A stretch of DNA of 64,000 bases. Source: Roseovarius sp. (GTDB lineage: Bacteria > Pseudomonadota > Alphaproteobacteria > Rhodobacterales > Rhodobacteraceae). The stretch's first letter is position 1. Each line of letters starts with the position of its first letter. The notes below the pieces were generated by a model that was given only the letters and a program-made list of their open reading frames with translations, made no database searches and was not told the DNA's origin. The translations under genes and the position numbers were made by a program. The stretch spans positions 520,901 through 584,900 of the forward strand of contig NZ_JAUCYU010000002.1 of the NCBI RefSeq assembly GCF_030373445.1. Reading direction: 5' to 3'. Positions 54,063-63,338 of the stretch are shown here, in pieces.

Positions 54063-56480
54063 CTACATCCGGAACCGTTCGCCTTCCGGGTCGAAAAGCG
54101 GCTCGGTGATCAGCCGGGCCGGGCGCTTTTCGCCGAGAATCTCGATCTCTGCCCCCAGCCCCTCCGTCGCCAGCGCCCGGGGGATGAGGGCCAGCGCGAC
54201 GGATTTCTCCGCGTGGTGCGAATAGCCGCCGGAGGTGCAGAAGCCTTGCACGCTGCCGTCTATCCAGAGGGGTTCATAGGCGTGGGGATCGGCATCCAGC
54301 GCATCAACCTCGAAGGCCACGAGTTGCCGTTCGGAGCCCTTGTTCCTCTCGTCCTCCGCGGCGGCGCGGCCGATGAAATCAGTGTTCTTGGCGAAGCTGA
54401 TGAACCGGTCCATCCCGGTCTCGCCGGGGGTGTAGTCGGGCGAGAATTCCGACAGCCACGAGCCGAAGAACCGGTCGAGCCGCAGCGACATCATCGCCCG
54501 CATGCCGAAGGGTTTCATGCCGTGTTTCTGGCCCTCTTCCCACAGCACCTTCCAGAGCGCCCGCTGGGCCATCGGGTCGCAGTAGATCTCGTAGCCCAGG
54601 TCGCCGGTATAGCTGACCCGCTGGATCAAGCAGTCGACCATGCCCACCGTGGCGCGGCGCAGGTCCATGAAGCGCATGTCGGCGACAGCGTCGCGGGTGC
54701 AGGCGGTGAGCACGTCGCGGGCCCTGGGGCCGGCGATCTGGAAGCCATTGAGGCGGTCGGAGATGTTCTCGACGCGAACGCCTTGGGCCTCGTTCTGTTC
54801 GAACCAGCGCATGTGGTAGGCTTGGGCGCCGTAGGAGGCGGTGAGCTGGAAGGCTTCCGGCCCAAGGCAGGAAACGGTGAAATCGCCGATCAGCCGGCCC
54901 TTGGGGGACAGCATCGGGGTGAGCGAGACGCGGCCCTGTTTGGGGATGCGGCCGGCCATGATCCGGTCGAGCCAGTCGCGGGCGGCGGGGCCGGTGACGA
55001 GGTACTTTCCGAAGTTGTGAACCTCATTGATTCCAACGGCTTCGCGGACGGCCTTCACCTCGCGTTTCGTCGCTTCCCAGGCATTGGAGCGCCGGAAGGA
55101 GGGGGTTTCGAACCGGGGTTCTTCTCCTTCGGCGAAGTAGTTCACCACCTCGAGCCCGTATTGGTGGCCCCAGACCGCGCCCATGCCGTCGAAGACGTCG
55201 TACATCGGCGTGGTATTCATCGGGCGGGCCGCAGGCAGTTCCTCGTTCGGGTAGGAGACGGAGAACCTTTTCTGATAGTTTTCAACGACTTTCGGGAGGG
55301 TGTAGCCCTTGTTGATCCAGTCGCCGTAGCGGGCCACGTCCATCGCCGAGACGTCGCGTTCACATTCGCCCTCGATCATCCATTGCGCCAGCATGAGGCC
55401 GACGCCGCCGCCCTGGCTGAATCCGGCCATGACACCACAGGCGGACCAGTAGTTGCGCAGGCCCGGCACCGGGCCGACGAGGGGGTTGCCGTCGGGGGCA
55501 AAGGTGAAGGGGCCGTGGATGACGGACTTCACACCGGCGCGTTCGAGGGCGGGGAAGCGTTTGTAGGCAAAATCAATGGATTGCTCGATCTTGTCGAGAT
55601 TGTCGGGGAGCAGCTCGTGGCCGAAATCCCAGGACGTTCCATCGACGGCCCAGGGCTTACAGGGCTGTTCGTAGAAGCCGATGCAGAGGCCGCGGCCTTC
55701 TTGGCGGAGGTAGCTTTCGCCGGCCGGGTCCATGACGTGGGGGTGTTCGCCGCCGGCCTCGATGATCTCGGCGATCTCGGGCACTTCCTCGGTCACGACA
55801 TACTGGTGTTCCATCGGGTGGAGCGGCAGGTAAACCCCTGACATCGCGGCAACTTCCCGGGCCCAGAGACCGCCGGCATTGACCACGTGCTCGGCCTGGA
55901 TGGTGCCCTTGTCGGTGACGATGGTCCATGTGCCGTCGGGGCGGGGAGTGACTTCGCGGACCATGCAGTGGGTCTCGATCGTGGCGCCGGCCATTCGGGC
56001 GGCCTTGGCGTAGGCGTGGGTGGTACCGGAGGGATCGAGGTGGCCGTCGAGGGGGTCGTAAAGGGCGCCGAGGATGCCATCGGTGTTGGTGACGGGGGCG
56101 ATCTTGCGGATTTCCTCGGGGCCAACGATCTCCGTTTCAAGCCCCATGTAACGGTGCTTGGCGCGTTCGGCGAGGAGCATGTCGAACCGGTCGCGGTTGT
56201 CGGCGAGGGTGACGCCACCCACGTGGTGGAGCCCGCAGGAGAGGCCGGTGATCTCCTCCAACTCCTTGTAAAGCTTGATCGTATATCCCTGAAGGGCGGC
56301 CATGTTGGTGTCGCCGTTGAGGGTGTGGAAACCGCCGGCGGCGTGCCAGGTGGAGCCGGAGGTAAGCTCGGACCGCTCGAGCAGCATGACATCGGACCAG
56401 CCCAGCTTGGTGAGGTGGTAGAGAACGCTGCAGCCGACGACTCCGCCGCCGATAATCGCCACGCGGGTTGTGGTCTTCAT
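54063..56480 (-). CDS. Dimethylglycine/sarcosine dehydrogenase-like flavoprotein 1
   Basis: An 805-residue two-part enzyme. The N-terminal FAD domain starts MKTTTRVAIIGGGVVGCSVL, and His46 in TSGSTWHAAGG is in the place where the covalent FAD-histidine bond forms in this family. The C-terminal half (about 430-800) is an aminomethyltransferase (GcvT)-like folate-binding module that takes up the methyl group as methylenetetrahydrofolate. The start has GGAGCT upstream. It is paralogous to the gene at 60760-63189 on the opposite strand. The substrate (dimethylglycine, sarcosine or another N-methyl amine) is not readable. Confidence 0.88.
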   Translation of the reverse strand: MKTTTRVAIIGGGVVGCSVLYHLTKLGWSDVMLLERSELTSGSTWHAAGGFHTLNGDTNMAALQGYTIKLYKELEEITGLSCGLHHVGGVTLADNRDRFDMLLAERAKHRYMGLETEIVGPEEIRKIAPVTNTDGILGALYDPLDGHLDPSGTTHAYAKAARMAGATIETHCMVREVTPRPDGTWTIVTDKGTIQAEHVVNAGGLWAREVAAMSGVYLPLHPMEHQYVVTEEVPEIAEIIEAGGEHPHVMDPAGESYLRQEGRGLCIGFYEQPCKPWAVDGTSWDFGHELLPDNLDKIEQSIDFAYKRFPALERAGVKSVIHGPFTFAPDGNPLVGPVPGLRNYWSACGVMAGFSQGGGVGLMLAQWMIEGECERDVSAMDVARYGDWINKGYTLPKVVENYQKRFSVSYPNEELPAARPMNTTPMYDVFDGMGAVWGHQYGLEVVNYFAEGEEPRFETPSFRRSNAWEATKREVKAVREAVGINEVHNFGKYLVTGPAARDWLDRIMAGRIPKQGRVSLTPMLSPKGRLIGDFTVSCLGPEAFQLTASYGAQAYHMRWFEQNEAQGVRVENISDRLNGFQIAGPRARDVLTACTRDAVADMRFMDLRRATVGMVDCLIQRVSYTGDLGYEIYCDPMAQRALWKVLWEEGQKHGMKPFGMRAMMSLRLDRFFGSWLSEFSPDYTPGETGMDRFISFAKNTDFIGRAAAEDERNKGSERQLVAFEVDALDADPHAYEPLWIDGSVQGFCTSGGYSHHAEKSVALALIPRALATEGLGAEIEILGEKRPARLITEPLFDPEGERFRM

Positions 56481-56656
56481 AGGGAGCTCCTGATTGCGAA
56501 TTCGGGCTCAGACTGACTGTCCGAATTCCGCGCGCTTGTCCATATGCGGCAGGAGGTGTCGTTTATGGAGGCCTGTCGCCGTTCACCGTCGGGCTTGGGC
56601 CAGATGAGCGTGTGCCATCGCCGGCCAGCTGGGTCTCGTTGGGGCCAGTACGGAAC

Positions 56657-58297
56657 TCAACCATACCCAAGCAGGTCTTCATTCGCTGCCTCATCGGCCC
56701 AGCCATGGCGGGGGAGGGCCATGGCCGGCGCTTGGGCCGGACGGGCGGCAAGGTTGAAACGTTCCACCGAGGCCCTGAGTTCAGCCGCATGACCTCCGAA
56801 GGAATGCGCGGCCGCGGTGCATTCTTCGACCATCGCCGCGTTCTGCTGCGTCACCCTGTCGAGGCTCGTCACCCCCTCGTTGATCTCGTCGAGCTTCTGC
56901 GCCTGGTCTTCTGCCCGGCTCGCGATGTCGCCGACGAAACCGGAGATCTGGTCGACGCGCTCGATCATCTCCATCAGCGCCGTGCCGACGGTTTTCACCA
57001 TGTTGACCCCCTCGTCGACCTGTTCGGAAGACCCGGAAATCAGGGTCTTGATGTCGCGCGCGGCGTCGGACGAGCGCTGTGCGAGGGCGCGCACCTCGGT
57101 CGCCACGACGGCGAAGCCGCGGCCGGCCTCGCCGGCGCGGGCGGCCTCGACGCCGGCGTTGAGTGACAGGAGATTGGTCTGGAAGGCGATTTCGTCGATG
57201 ACTCCGATGATCTTGGTGATCTCTTCGGACTGCTTCTCGATGCCGGACATGGCGCTGGCGGCGGAACCGATCAGGCGGCCCGAGGCATGGGCCTTGTCCC
57301 GGGTTTCGGAGACGAAATGCTTGACCTCGGCGGCGCCGTCGGCGGCGGCCTTGACCGAGCGGGTAATTTCGTTGAGGGCGGCGGCGGTCTGTTCGAGGGT
57401 CGCGGCCTGCGATTCGGTGCGGCGGGAGAGATCGTCGGAGGCCTGGGTCACGTCGCGGGCGCCGTCGGACAGGCCGACCGCGTGTTCGGCCACGCCGCTG
57501 ATGGTGTGGGAGAGCTCGCGCAGGGCGGCGTTGAAATCCTGGCGGAGCCGCTCGTATTCCTCGGGGAAGGGGGTTTCGATGCCCGAGGAGAGGTCGCGCT
57601 CGGCCAGCCGTGTGAGGCTGGTCTGGAGCGCGGCGACGACCATCTGCTGCGCGCTGTGGGCCAGCTTGATCCCGGCCTCGGCTTTCTGGGCCTTTTCAAG
57701 GGCTTGGGCGCCCTGTGCTTCGGCGGCGCGGGCCTTTTCGAGGGCGCCCGCGACACGCTCCTGGTCGAGGCGCGCCTGGGCGATCTGCCGGTGGCGGAGC
57801 CAGACCGTGTAGACGAGGGCCACCGCCTCGGCCAGCAGGATGACGCCGTGCACCAGGGCGCGTTCGAGGTTCACCAGAAGCTCGGCGGCGGGATAGATCA
57901 GGCCCGGCAGCGTCACGCTGAGGGTCAGGTGGTGGACGGCGACGAGCAGGGTGGCCAGCACGAGGGCGCGGATGTCGACCAGCACGACCAGCACGGCGAG
58001 GGCCGCGAAGTAGAGCATGTGGCTGTCGAGCTGCCAGGGATGGCCGCTCAGAACCGCGGTGATCGCCATGACGCTGGCCATGAGCGCGGTGGCCAGCCCG
58101 AGGCGGGAGACGGCATCGTTCCCCCGCGCCGCGAGGGCGCAAAGCAGCACGAGCCCGCCGCCGGCCGCGAGGTAGGGCCCGGCCGACAGCCCCCGCGCCA
58201 GCGCGATGACAGGCGGCAGGGCGGCAAGGGCCAACACGCTGAAGAATATCACTTTTCTGCCGGTGTTCCGGGCGGAGTTTATCACGTCATCCGTCAT
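56657..58297 (-). CDS. Methyl-accepting chemotaxis protein with multi-helix membrane sensor
   Basis: A 546-residue chemoreceptor. Residues 1-170 hold about six hydrophobic segments without a large periplasmic loop, so signals may be sensed in the membrane. A charged coiled-coil with [20 protein letters not shown] (about 186-205) leads into the signalling domain. The hairpin tip is [20 protein letters not shown], followed by [18 protein letters not shown]. No NWETF CheR pentapeptide ends the chain. AGGACAG lies just upstream of the ATG, within the end of the small gene before it. The ligand is unknown. Confidence 0.9.
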   Translation of the reverse strand: MTDDVINSARNTGRKVIFFSVLALAALPPVIALARGLSAGPYLAAGGGLVLLCALAARGNDAVSRLGLATALMASVMAITAVLSGHPWQLDSHMLYFAALAVLVVLVDIRALVLATLLVAVHHLTLSVTLPGLIYPAAELLVNLERALVHGVILLAEAVALVYTVWLRHRQIAQARLDQERVAGALEKARAAEAQGAQALEKAQKAEAGIKLAHSAQQMVVAALQTSLTRLAERDLSSGIETPFPEEYERLRQDFNAALRELSHTISGVAEHAVGLSDGARDVTQASDDLSRRTESQAATLEQTAAALNEITRSVKAAADGAAEVKHFVSETRDKAHASGRLIGSAASAMSGIEKQSEEITKIIGVIDEIAFQTNLLSLNAGVEAARAGEAGRGFAVVATEVRALAQRSSDAARDIKTLISGSSEQVDEGVNMVKTVGTALMEMIERVDQISGFVGDIASRAEDQAQKLDEINEGVTSLDRVTQQNAAMVEECTAAAHSFGGHAAELRASVERFNLAARPAQAPAMALPRHGWADEAANEDLLGYG

Positions 58298-58309
58298 GTT
58301 TCTGTCCTG

Positions 58310-58615
58310 TCACAACGTGGGTGCCGGGGTGCCGCAGAGCCCGGCGAGGGCGGTGCCGTCGACGATGGCCCAGGCGCCTAGGGTGCGGAGGCGGTGGTCG
58401 AAGGCGGGGGGGTCGGGGGCGTAGGCGAGGAGGGCGAGCGGGGCGCCGGTGAGGGGGGAGCCGCCGGCGGCGCGGACGAGGGCGGGGCCGTGGAGCCAGG
58501 GGGGATGGAGCACGAGGCGGGGGCCCGTGGGTGCGGGGGGCATGGCGAGCAGGGCCAGCACGGGGGCGGCGGGGAGGCTGGCGAGAAGCAATAGAACAAG
58601 GGCGATCCGGGACAT
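58310..58615 (-). CDS. Small exported or membrane-anchored hypothetical protein
   Basis: A 101-residue protein with a hydrophobic N-terminus (about 4-27: IALVLLLLASLPAAPVLALL) and an Ala/Pro/Leu-rich body containing GPALVRAAGGSPLTGAPLAL and LGAWAIVDGTALAGLCG. It looks like a short periplasmic protein anchored by its N-terminus. It ends 12 bases before the chemoreceptor start on the same strand, and the receptor's ribosome site lies inside its last codons, so the two may be translated together. No family is recognised, and its own ribosome site is poor. Confidence 0.6.
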   Translation of the reverse strand: MSRIALVLLLLASLPAAPVLALLAMPPAPTGPRLVLHPPWLHGPALVRAAGGSPLTGAPLALLAYAPDPPAFDHRLRTLGAWAIVDGTALAGLCGTPAPTL

Positions 58616-59060
58616 GGGAGGGTGATCGCAGAGGGGCGTTTAAGACCAGGTTATCGCCCGCGGGGCCGCGCCGGGTTTTTGCCGACAATTTTAGAGGAGG
58701 GGCGGGTGGCGCGGCCCGGACCTCCGCCCCGGGAGGGGACACCGGGGGGACGCGATTCGAAGGTTAACGGCGTTATTTTGCAGGGGTTCGGACGTCGGTA
58801 TCACGTCGGTATTACGTCGGTATCGCGTCGGTATCGGGTCGGTGGCGGCGGAGTGTTAATGTGGCGCGCGATGGGGGGAGGGGCGAGATGTTGTTTCGGG
58901 CGCAACGGGGGGTGTCGCGATCCGATAGGTTTGGTTCTATGGTTTGATCACTTCCGGGGATCTACTCAGCGTTATGCTTGAATTGAAAATTTCCTCTCTG
59001 GGTTGACGCAGTGACGTAGCATTAGCAGAGTGTTTAGAAAATTATTCTAGGAAGGATTGA
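58616..59060. other. Intergenic stretch at the left border of the AT-rich island
   Basis: These 445 bases between the small gene and the 59061 gene hold no supportable reading frame. They contain five 11-bp tandem repeats at 58792-58846 and, near 58900, the change from GC-rich to AT-rich DNA. TTGACG at 59003-59008 could be the -35 element of a promoter for the following pair; a -10 element was not clear. Confidence 0.5.
58792..58846. repeat. Five tandem 11-bp repeats
   Basis: Five copies of an 11-base unit of consensus ACGTCGGTATC lie head to tail: 58792, 58803, 58814, 58825 and 58836. The first three differ at one position from each other; the last two diverge at their first bases, and the fifth also at its end. 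The period is close to one helical turn, so proteins bound to each unit would face the same side. Intergenic, just left of the AT-rich cassette. Confidence 0.85.
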
Positions 59061-59933
59061 ATGGACGCGAGAATAAAGGCGCGATTTTATCAAGTCGACA
59101 ATGTTGGCGCGCAGGACGCCACCTTGTTCGAATGTTTGCATGACCTGTGGAACCATCCGCGTCGTTCTGAATACGAGACAATATACGGTGACGCGAGGGT
59201 TCGGCTTGAGAGTTTTGAGAACAATCCAGCTGTGGTTGGCGAAGGATTCATCGACGGCGAATTTGTCAGGCAGCAGACCGACAATATTCCACCTTTTGCG
59301 GAGCAAGGTCAGCCACTTGAGGGTAACGTACGTCCATTGGGACACCGTTGCGCATTTCGCTATTTTGCGGAGTTAAACGTATTACTCCTTGAGAGCAGGC
59401 GCGAGGCAGTCACCCCCGTTAGAATGGATGCACTGGTAAAGGTTCGGCTCAGACCGCATCGCGGTTTCTTCTTGTCGCCTGTCCTTTCGCAAGTCGCTTT
59501 AGAAAGGTTACGCAATGGCACGCCACGCCGTGTTACGTTTAGAGTAGCTCGTCCGGCTGATATGAACTTGGTCGAGGATGAAGGCTTGGAGTTGGAGGAA
59601 AACCTAGCAAGGTTGCAGAACCACTTCGGTGGACCAAATATAGAAGTGACAGCGAGTTGGCCACGTGGGAACAGAGATGGAATTTTAAATCAGAACGCGA
59701 TTGCTAGAACGATCAGGTGGGCGACTGGCAACCGGGACCATGTTGAAAAGTTCCAAGTCAAAATAAATGAGGAGCCTGAAGCGATCGATATATTTTCGGA
59801 ACAGATGAAGGTGGTAGAGGTTCTGGATTTAGATAGTGAGAACGTGGAAAGAAATTATGCCACCCGCAGGGATTTCCTTGCTCGGAGTTTCAATGATCAT
59901 CTTCCGATCTTACGGAGGCTATATGGAGAGTAA
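59061..59933 (+). CDS. Uncharacterised 290-aa protein, first gene of AT-rich two-gene cassette
   Basis: A 290-residue soluble protein, no signal peptide or membrane segment. The ATG at 59061 has AGGAAGGA upstream. The centre has an RLRP/RP-rich strand (VRMDALVKVRLRPHRGFFLS) after YFAELNVLLLESRREAVTPV; a C-terminal half from about 215 is charged and ends RSFNDHLPILRRLYGE. From memory, the layout around DARVRLESFENN and NVLLLESRREAV loosely recalls uncharacterised DUF6731-type proteins; this was not checked. It is clearly more AT-rich than its GC-rich neighbours. Its stop TAA overlaps the ATG of the membrane-protein gene (TAATG), so the two are coupled. No function is assigned. Confidence 0.8.
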   Translation: MDARIKARFYQVDNVGAQDATLFECLHDLWNHPRRSEYETIYGDARVRLESFENNPAVVGEGFIDGEFVRQQTDNIPPFAEQGQPLEGNVRPLGHRCAFRYFAELNVLLLESRREAVTPVRMDALVKVRLRPHRGFFLSPVLSQVALERLRNGTPRRVTFRVARPADMNLVEDEGLELEENLARLQNHFGGPNIEVTASWPRGNRDGILNQNAIARTIRWATGNRDHVEKFQVKINEEPEAIDIFSEQMKVVEVLDLDSENVERNYATRRDFLARSFNDHLPILRRLYGE

Positions 59934-60418
59934 TGCAGCTGAATCTGACGATATCGAAACGGACAAACACGTTCCTTTCGGGCGCGCCGGTGTTGAAATC
60001 ACTGGCACTGTCAGTCGTGTCAGCGCTGCTAATTCAGTTCGTCTCACAAGGTGAAGAATTCAACGTATCTTCTATCTACTCTGGAATTTTTGGCCTGCTT
60101 TCAATTTTCGTAGGGTTCTTAGCAACCTTTTTTGTATTCGTGGCGACGAAAAGTAACAGTTTTTTGGAAGCTATTAAGAACACAATCACGTTCCGGCAGA
60201 TGGTGGGACTACTTCGTTTCACGATCCTTTGGACACTATTGGCGGTAGGGGCGACGTTCATTTTGATGGTGATTGAGCCAAAGAACTTCCCGATTTTGAG
60301 TGCAACACAGTTGGGAGTTTTTGCGTGGTCCTGGATTGTAATCTTGATCGGCGTGAATTTTGCGCGATGCGTAACAATGTTCTTTAGTATCGTAGACCAC
60401 GACGCAAATAGGGGTTAG
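59933..60418 (+). CDS. Uncharacterised 161-aa four-helix membrane protein of the same cassette
   Basis: A 161-residue protein with about four hydrophobic segments: about 20-38 (LKSLALSVVSALLIQFVSQ), about 49-72 (SGIFGLLSIFVGFLATFFVF), about 88-112 (LLRFTILWTLLAVGATFILM) and about 122-150 (GVFAWSWIVILIGVNFARC). Its ATG overlaps the stop of the upstream gene by one base. Codon use and AT content match the upstream gene and differ from the rest of the window. A coupled soluble protein and small membrane protein is a layout shared by several phage-defence and toxin-type systems, but no family is recognised. Function unknown. Confidence 0.75.
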   Translation: MQLNLTISKRTNTFLSGAPVLKSLALSVVSALLIQFVSQGEEFNVSSIYSGIFGLLSIFVGFLATFFVFVATKSNSFLEAIKNTITFRQMVGLLRFTILWTLLAVGATFILMVIEPKNFPILSATQLGVFAWSWIVILIGVNFARCVTMFFSIVDHDANRG

Positions 60419-60759
60419 GTGACAAGCCGCGCATCGTCGGGCCGTGGTGCGGCGATCCGACTTTCGTGGGGCAGTGCTTTATGCCTGCCAAGTCCCTCCG
60501 ACCTCGGAGCGTTGCGCTGACCTCAGCCAAATCGCCGTGCCGGGGGGCGGCCCGGCGATGCGCGGCGGGCTTCGCCCTTGATTCCGCGCGGGTGAGCCTC
60601 GCGGGCGTATGCAATCACCCCCTGCCGCAAACCGTAATTCCCTGACGCAAAACGAAACGACAATGGCCCCCGACCGACGAATGATGTCGGGAACCGGCAT
60701 TCATGGCGCCCGCAAACGGTGTCAGGCTGGCCGCTGAAACCAGGTTCAAGGGACGATAC
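60419..60759. other. Intergenic stretch upstream of flavoprotein 2
   Basis: These 341 bases mark the return to GC-rich sequence, around 60420-60480. No reading frame is supportable. No clear promoter, repeat or RNA was seen beyond the ribosome site AAGGGA in front of the next gene. Confidence 0.5.
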
Positions 60760-63189
60760 ATGAAAACCCATGCTCAGGCTGTCGTGATCGGCGGCGGCGT
60801 TATCGGATGCTCCATCCTCTATCACCTCACCAAGCTGGGGTGGACGGACGTGGTTCTGCTGGAGCGGGACGAGCTGACGAGCGGCTCGACCTGGCACGCG
60901 GCGGCGAACATCCACGGGCTGCATGACAGTGCCAATATCTCTCGGTTGCAGCATTACACGATGAATCTCTACAAGCAGCTGGAGGAGGAGACGGGGCAGA
61001 GCTGTGGCGTGTTCCAGCCCGGGAGCCTCTACCTCGCGCAGACGGAGAATAGGGAGCATCAGCTGAAGCTGCAGGCGGCGAAGGCGAAGCTTTACGGGAT
61101 GAACTTCTTCGAGATCAGCCGGGAGGAGGCGGAGGAGAAGCATCCGCTGGTGAATTTCGACGGCATCCGCTGCATCATGTGGGAGCCGGATGGCGGGAAC
61201 GTGGACCCGTCGGGCGTGACCAATGCCTATGCGGTGGGAGCGCGGCAGAAGGGGGCGGAGATTTACCGGTTCACGCCGGTGACGGGGACGGTGCAGAAGC
61301 CTGACGGTAAATGGGTGGTGGAGACGCCGAAGGGCAATATCGAGACGGAGTGGGTGATCAATGCGGCAGGTCTCTGGGGCCGGGAGGTGGCGAAGCTCGC
61401 GGGGATCGAGGTGCCGCTGCAGCCGACGGAGCACCAGTATTTCGTGACCGAGACCATGCCGGAGATCGAGAGCATCGGGCGGCGCTTGCCGTCGGTCGCG
61501 GACCGGGATGGCGAGTATTACCTGCGGCAGGAGGGCAAGGGCCTGCTGATCGGCGCCTATGAGCGGGACATGCGGTTCTGGGCGGAGGATGGGACGCCCT
61601 TGGATTTCGCGCATGACCTGTTTCCCGATGACCTCGAGCGGATCATGGAGAACGTGATGCGGGCGATGGACCGGGTGCCGGCGGCGGCGGAGGCCGGGGT
61701 GAAAAGGGTGATCAACGGGCCGATGATCTGGTCGCCGGATTCGAACGTGATCCTGGGGCCGGTGCCGGAGTTGAAGAATTACTTCATGTGCGGGGGGATC
61801 ATCCCCGGGTTCTCGCAGTCGGCCGGGATGGGGCTGATGGTGGCGCAGTGGATCGTGGAGGGGGAGATGCAGTATGACATGTTCCCCTGGGATATCGCGC
61901 GGTTCGGGCTGTGGGCGAATGACCGGAAATTCGTGATGGCGAAGGTGGAGGATGTGTATACGCATCGGTTCGCCATTCACTATCCGAACGAGGAGCGGGC
62001 GGCCGGGCGGCCGTTGCGGACGCGGCCTGTCTATGGCGTGCAGAAGGAGATGGGGGCGGTGTTCGGGCTCAACTACGGGTGGGAGCATCCGCAGTGGTTC
62101 GCCGGAGAGCCGGGGGCGAAGGATACCAACGGGTTCGTGCGGCAGAACTGGTGGGGGCCTGTTGGGGACGAGTGCCGGATGCTGCGGGAAAGGGCCGGGA
62201 TCATCGATATCTCGAACTTCGCCAAGTACCGGGTGAAGGGGCCGGGGGCGGCGGACTGGCTGAACGCGGTATTTGCCAACAACATGCCGAAAAGCGTCGG
62301 GCGGTCGTGCCTGACGCCGCTGATCTCGAAGCGCGGGGGGATTGCCGGGGATGCGACGGTGACGCGGGTCGACGAGGACGAATTCTGGGTGGTGTCGTCG
62401 GGGATGGCGGAAAGGTACCAGAAGCGGTTCTACGACATGGTGCCGCTGCCCGAGGGGACCACGTTCGAGAGCATGACCGAGGCGATGTGCGGGTTCAACG
62501 TGGCCGGGCCGAAGTCGCGCGAGATATTGCAGCGGATGACGAACACGTCGCTGGCGACGGAGGATTTCCCGTTCATGCGGTCGAAGATGATCGACATTGC
62601 GGGGGTGCGGTGCCTGGCGCTGCGTGTGAGCTTTACCGGTGACCTGGGGTGGGAGCTGCATTGCAAGACCGAGGACCAGGAGAAACTTTACCGGGCGCTT
62701 CTGGACGCCGCGAAGGAGTTCGGTGGCGGGCCGGTGGGCGCGCGGGCGCTGATGTCGATGCGGATCGAGAAGGGGTATGGCTCGTGGAGCCGGGAATACT
62801 CGCCCGAGTACTATCCGCACGAGGTGGGGCTTGGGGCGCTCTGCAAGATGGAGAAGGACTTCCTCAACAAACCCGCCGCGCAGAAGGTGATGGCCGAGCC
62901 CACGCGCGAGACGCTGGTGCTGGTGCATATCGACGAAGAGGCGGTGACGGCCTCGAACGCGGACGCCACCGGGGGCGAGCCGATCTTCAAGGATGGCAAG
63001 GGGATCGGGCGGGTCACGTCGGGCACCTATGGCTATACCGTGGGGATGAGCCTCGCGCTTGGGTATATCAAGAGCGGGACGGCGGCGCCCGGCGACGAGG
63101 TCGAGGTGATGGTGCTGGGCCAGCCGCACAAGGGGCGGATCCTGGAGGAGCCGCCGTTCGACCCGAAGGGGGAGAAGCTGCGGGCTTGA
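60760..63189 (+). CDS. Dimethylglycine/sarcosine dehydrogenase-like flavoprotein 2
   Basis: An 809-residue paralog of the 54063-56480 protein. ATG at 60760 has AAGGGA upstream. The FAD domain begins MKTHAQAVVIGGGVIGCSIL, and His46 in TSGSTWHAAAN is in the site of covalent FAD attachment. The C-terminal half (about 430-805) is the GcvT-like folate module (FNVAGPKSREILQRM, SFTGDLGWELHCKTED). The two paralogs share framework but differ through the substrate-facing parts (ANIHGLHDSANISRL versus GGFHTLNGDTNMAAL), suggesting different N-methyl substrates. It lies between the two AT-rich patches. Confidence 0.88.
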   Translation: MKTHAQAVVIGGGVIGCSILYHLTKLGWTDVVLLERDELTSGSTWHAAANIHGLHDSANISRLQHYTMNLYKQLEEETGQSCGVFQPGSLYLAQTENREHQLKLQAAKAKLYGMNFFEISREEAEEKHPLVNFDGIRCIMWEPDGGNVDPSGVTNAYAVGARQKGAEIYRFTPVTGTVQKPDGKWVVETPKGNIETEWVINAAGLWGREVAKLAGIEVPLQPTEHQYFVTETMPEIESIGRRLPSVADRDGEYYLRQEGKGLLIGAYERDMRFWAEDGTPLDFAHDLFPDDLERIMENVMRAMDRVPAAAEAGVKRVINGPMIWSPDSNVILGPVPELKNYFMCGGIIPGFSQSAGMGLMVAQWIVEGEMQYDMFPWDIARFGLWANDRKFVMAKVEDVYTHRFAIHYPNEERAAGRPLRTRPVYGVQKEMGAVFGLNYGWEHPQWFAGEPGAKDTNGFVRQNWWGPVGDECRMLRERAGIIDISNFAKYRVKGPGAADWLNAVFANNMPKSVGRSCLTPLISKRGGIAGDATVTRVDEDEFWVVSSGMAERYQKRFYDMVPLPEGTTFESMTEAMCGFNVAGPKSREILQRMTNTSLATEDFPFMRSKMIDIAGVRCLALRVSFTGDLGWELHCKTEDQEKLYRALLDAAKEFGGGPVGARALMSMRIEKGYGSWSREYSPEYYPHEVGLGALCKMEKDFLNKPAAQKVMAEPTRETLVLVHIDEEAVTASNADATGGEPIFKDGKGIGRVTSGTYGYTVGMSLALGYIKSGTAAPGDEVEVMVLGQPHKGRILEEPPFDPKGEKLRA

Positions 63190-63338
63190 GGGGTTGCGAC
63201 GGTGAGGATGGTGCGGGCCGGGGGAGACCCCGGCCTGTTTTGTTTTGGGGTATGTCGTATTCTTCTAGGCAGCCAATTACTGAGATCATCCCAAACAAGA
63301 CATTCGGACCAGATACAGCGACAACCCCGCTGCAGAAG

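Noticed and set aside
53973..55841. A 622-codon plus-strand frame opposite the first flavoprotein
   Set aside because: It is an antisense shadow with no recognised domain or ribosome site; the minus strand reads as a complete flavoenzyme.
60523..63129. An 868-codon minus-strand frame opposite the second flavoprotein
   Set aside because: It is an antisense shadow, rich in Arg, Pro and His; the plus strand carries the FAD motif, covalent-histidine motif and folate module.
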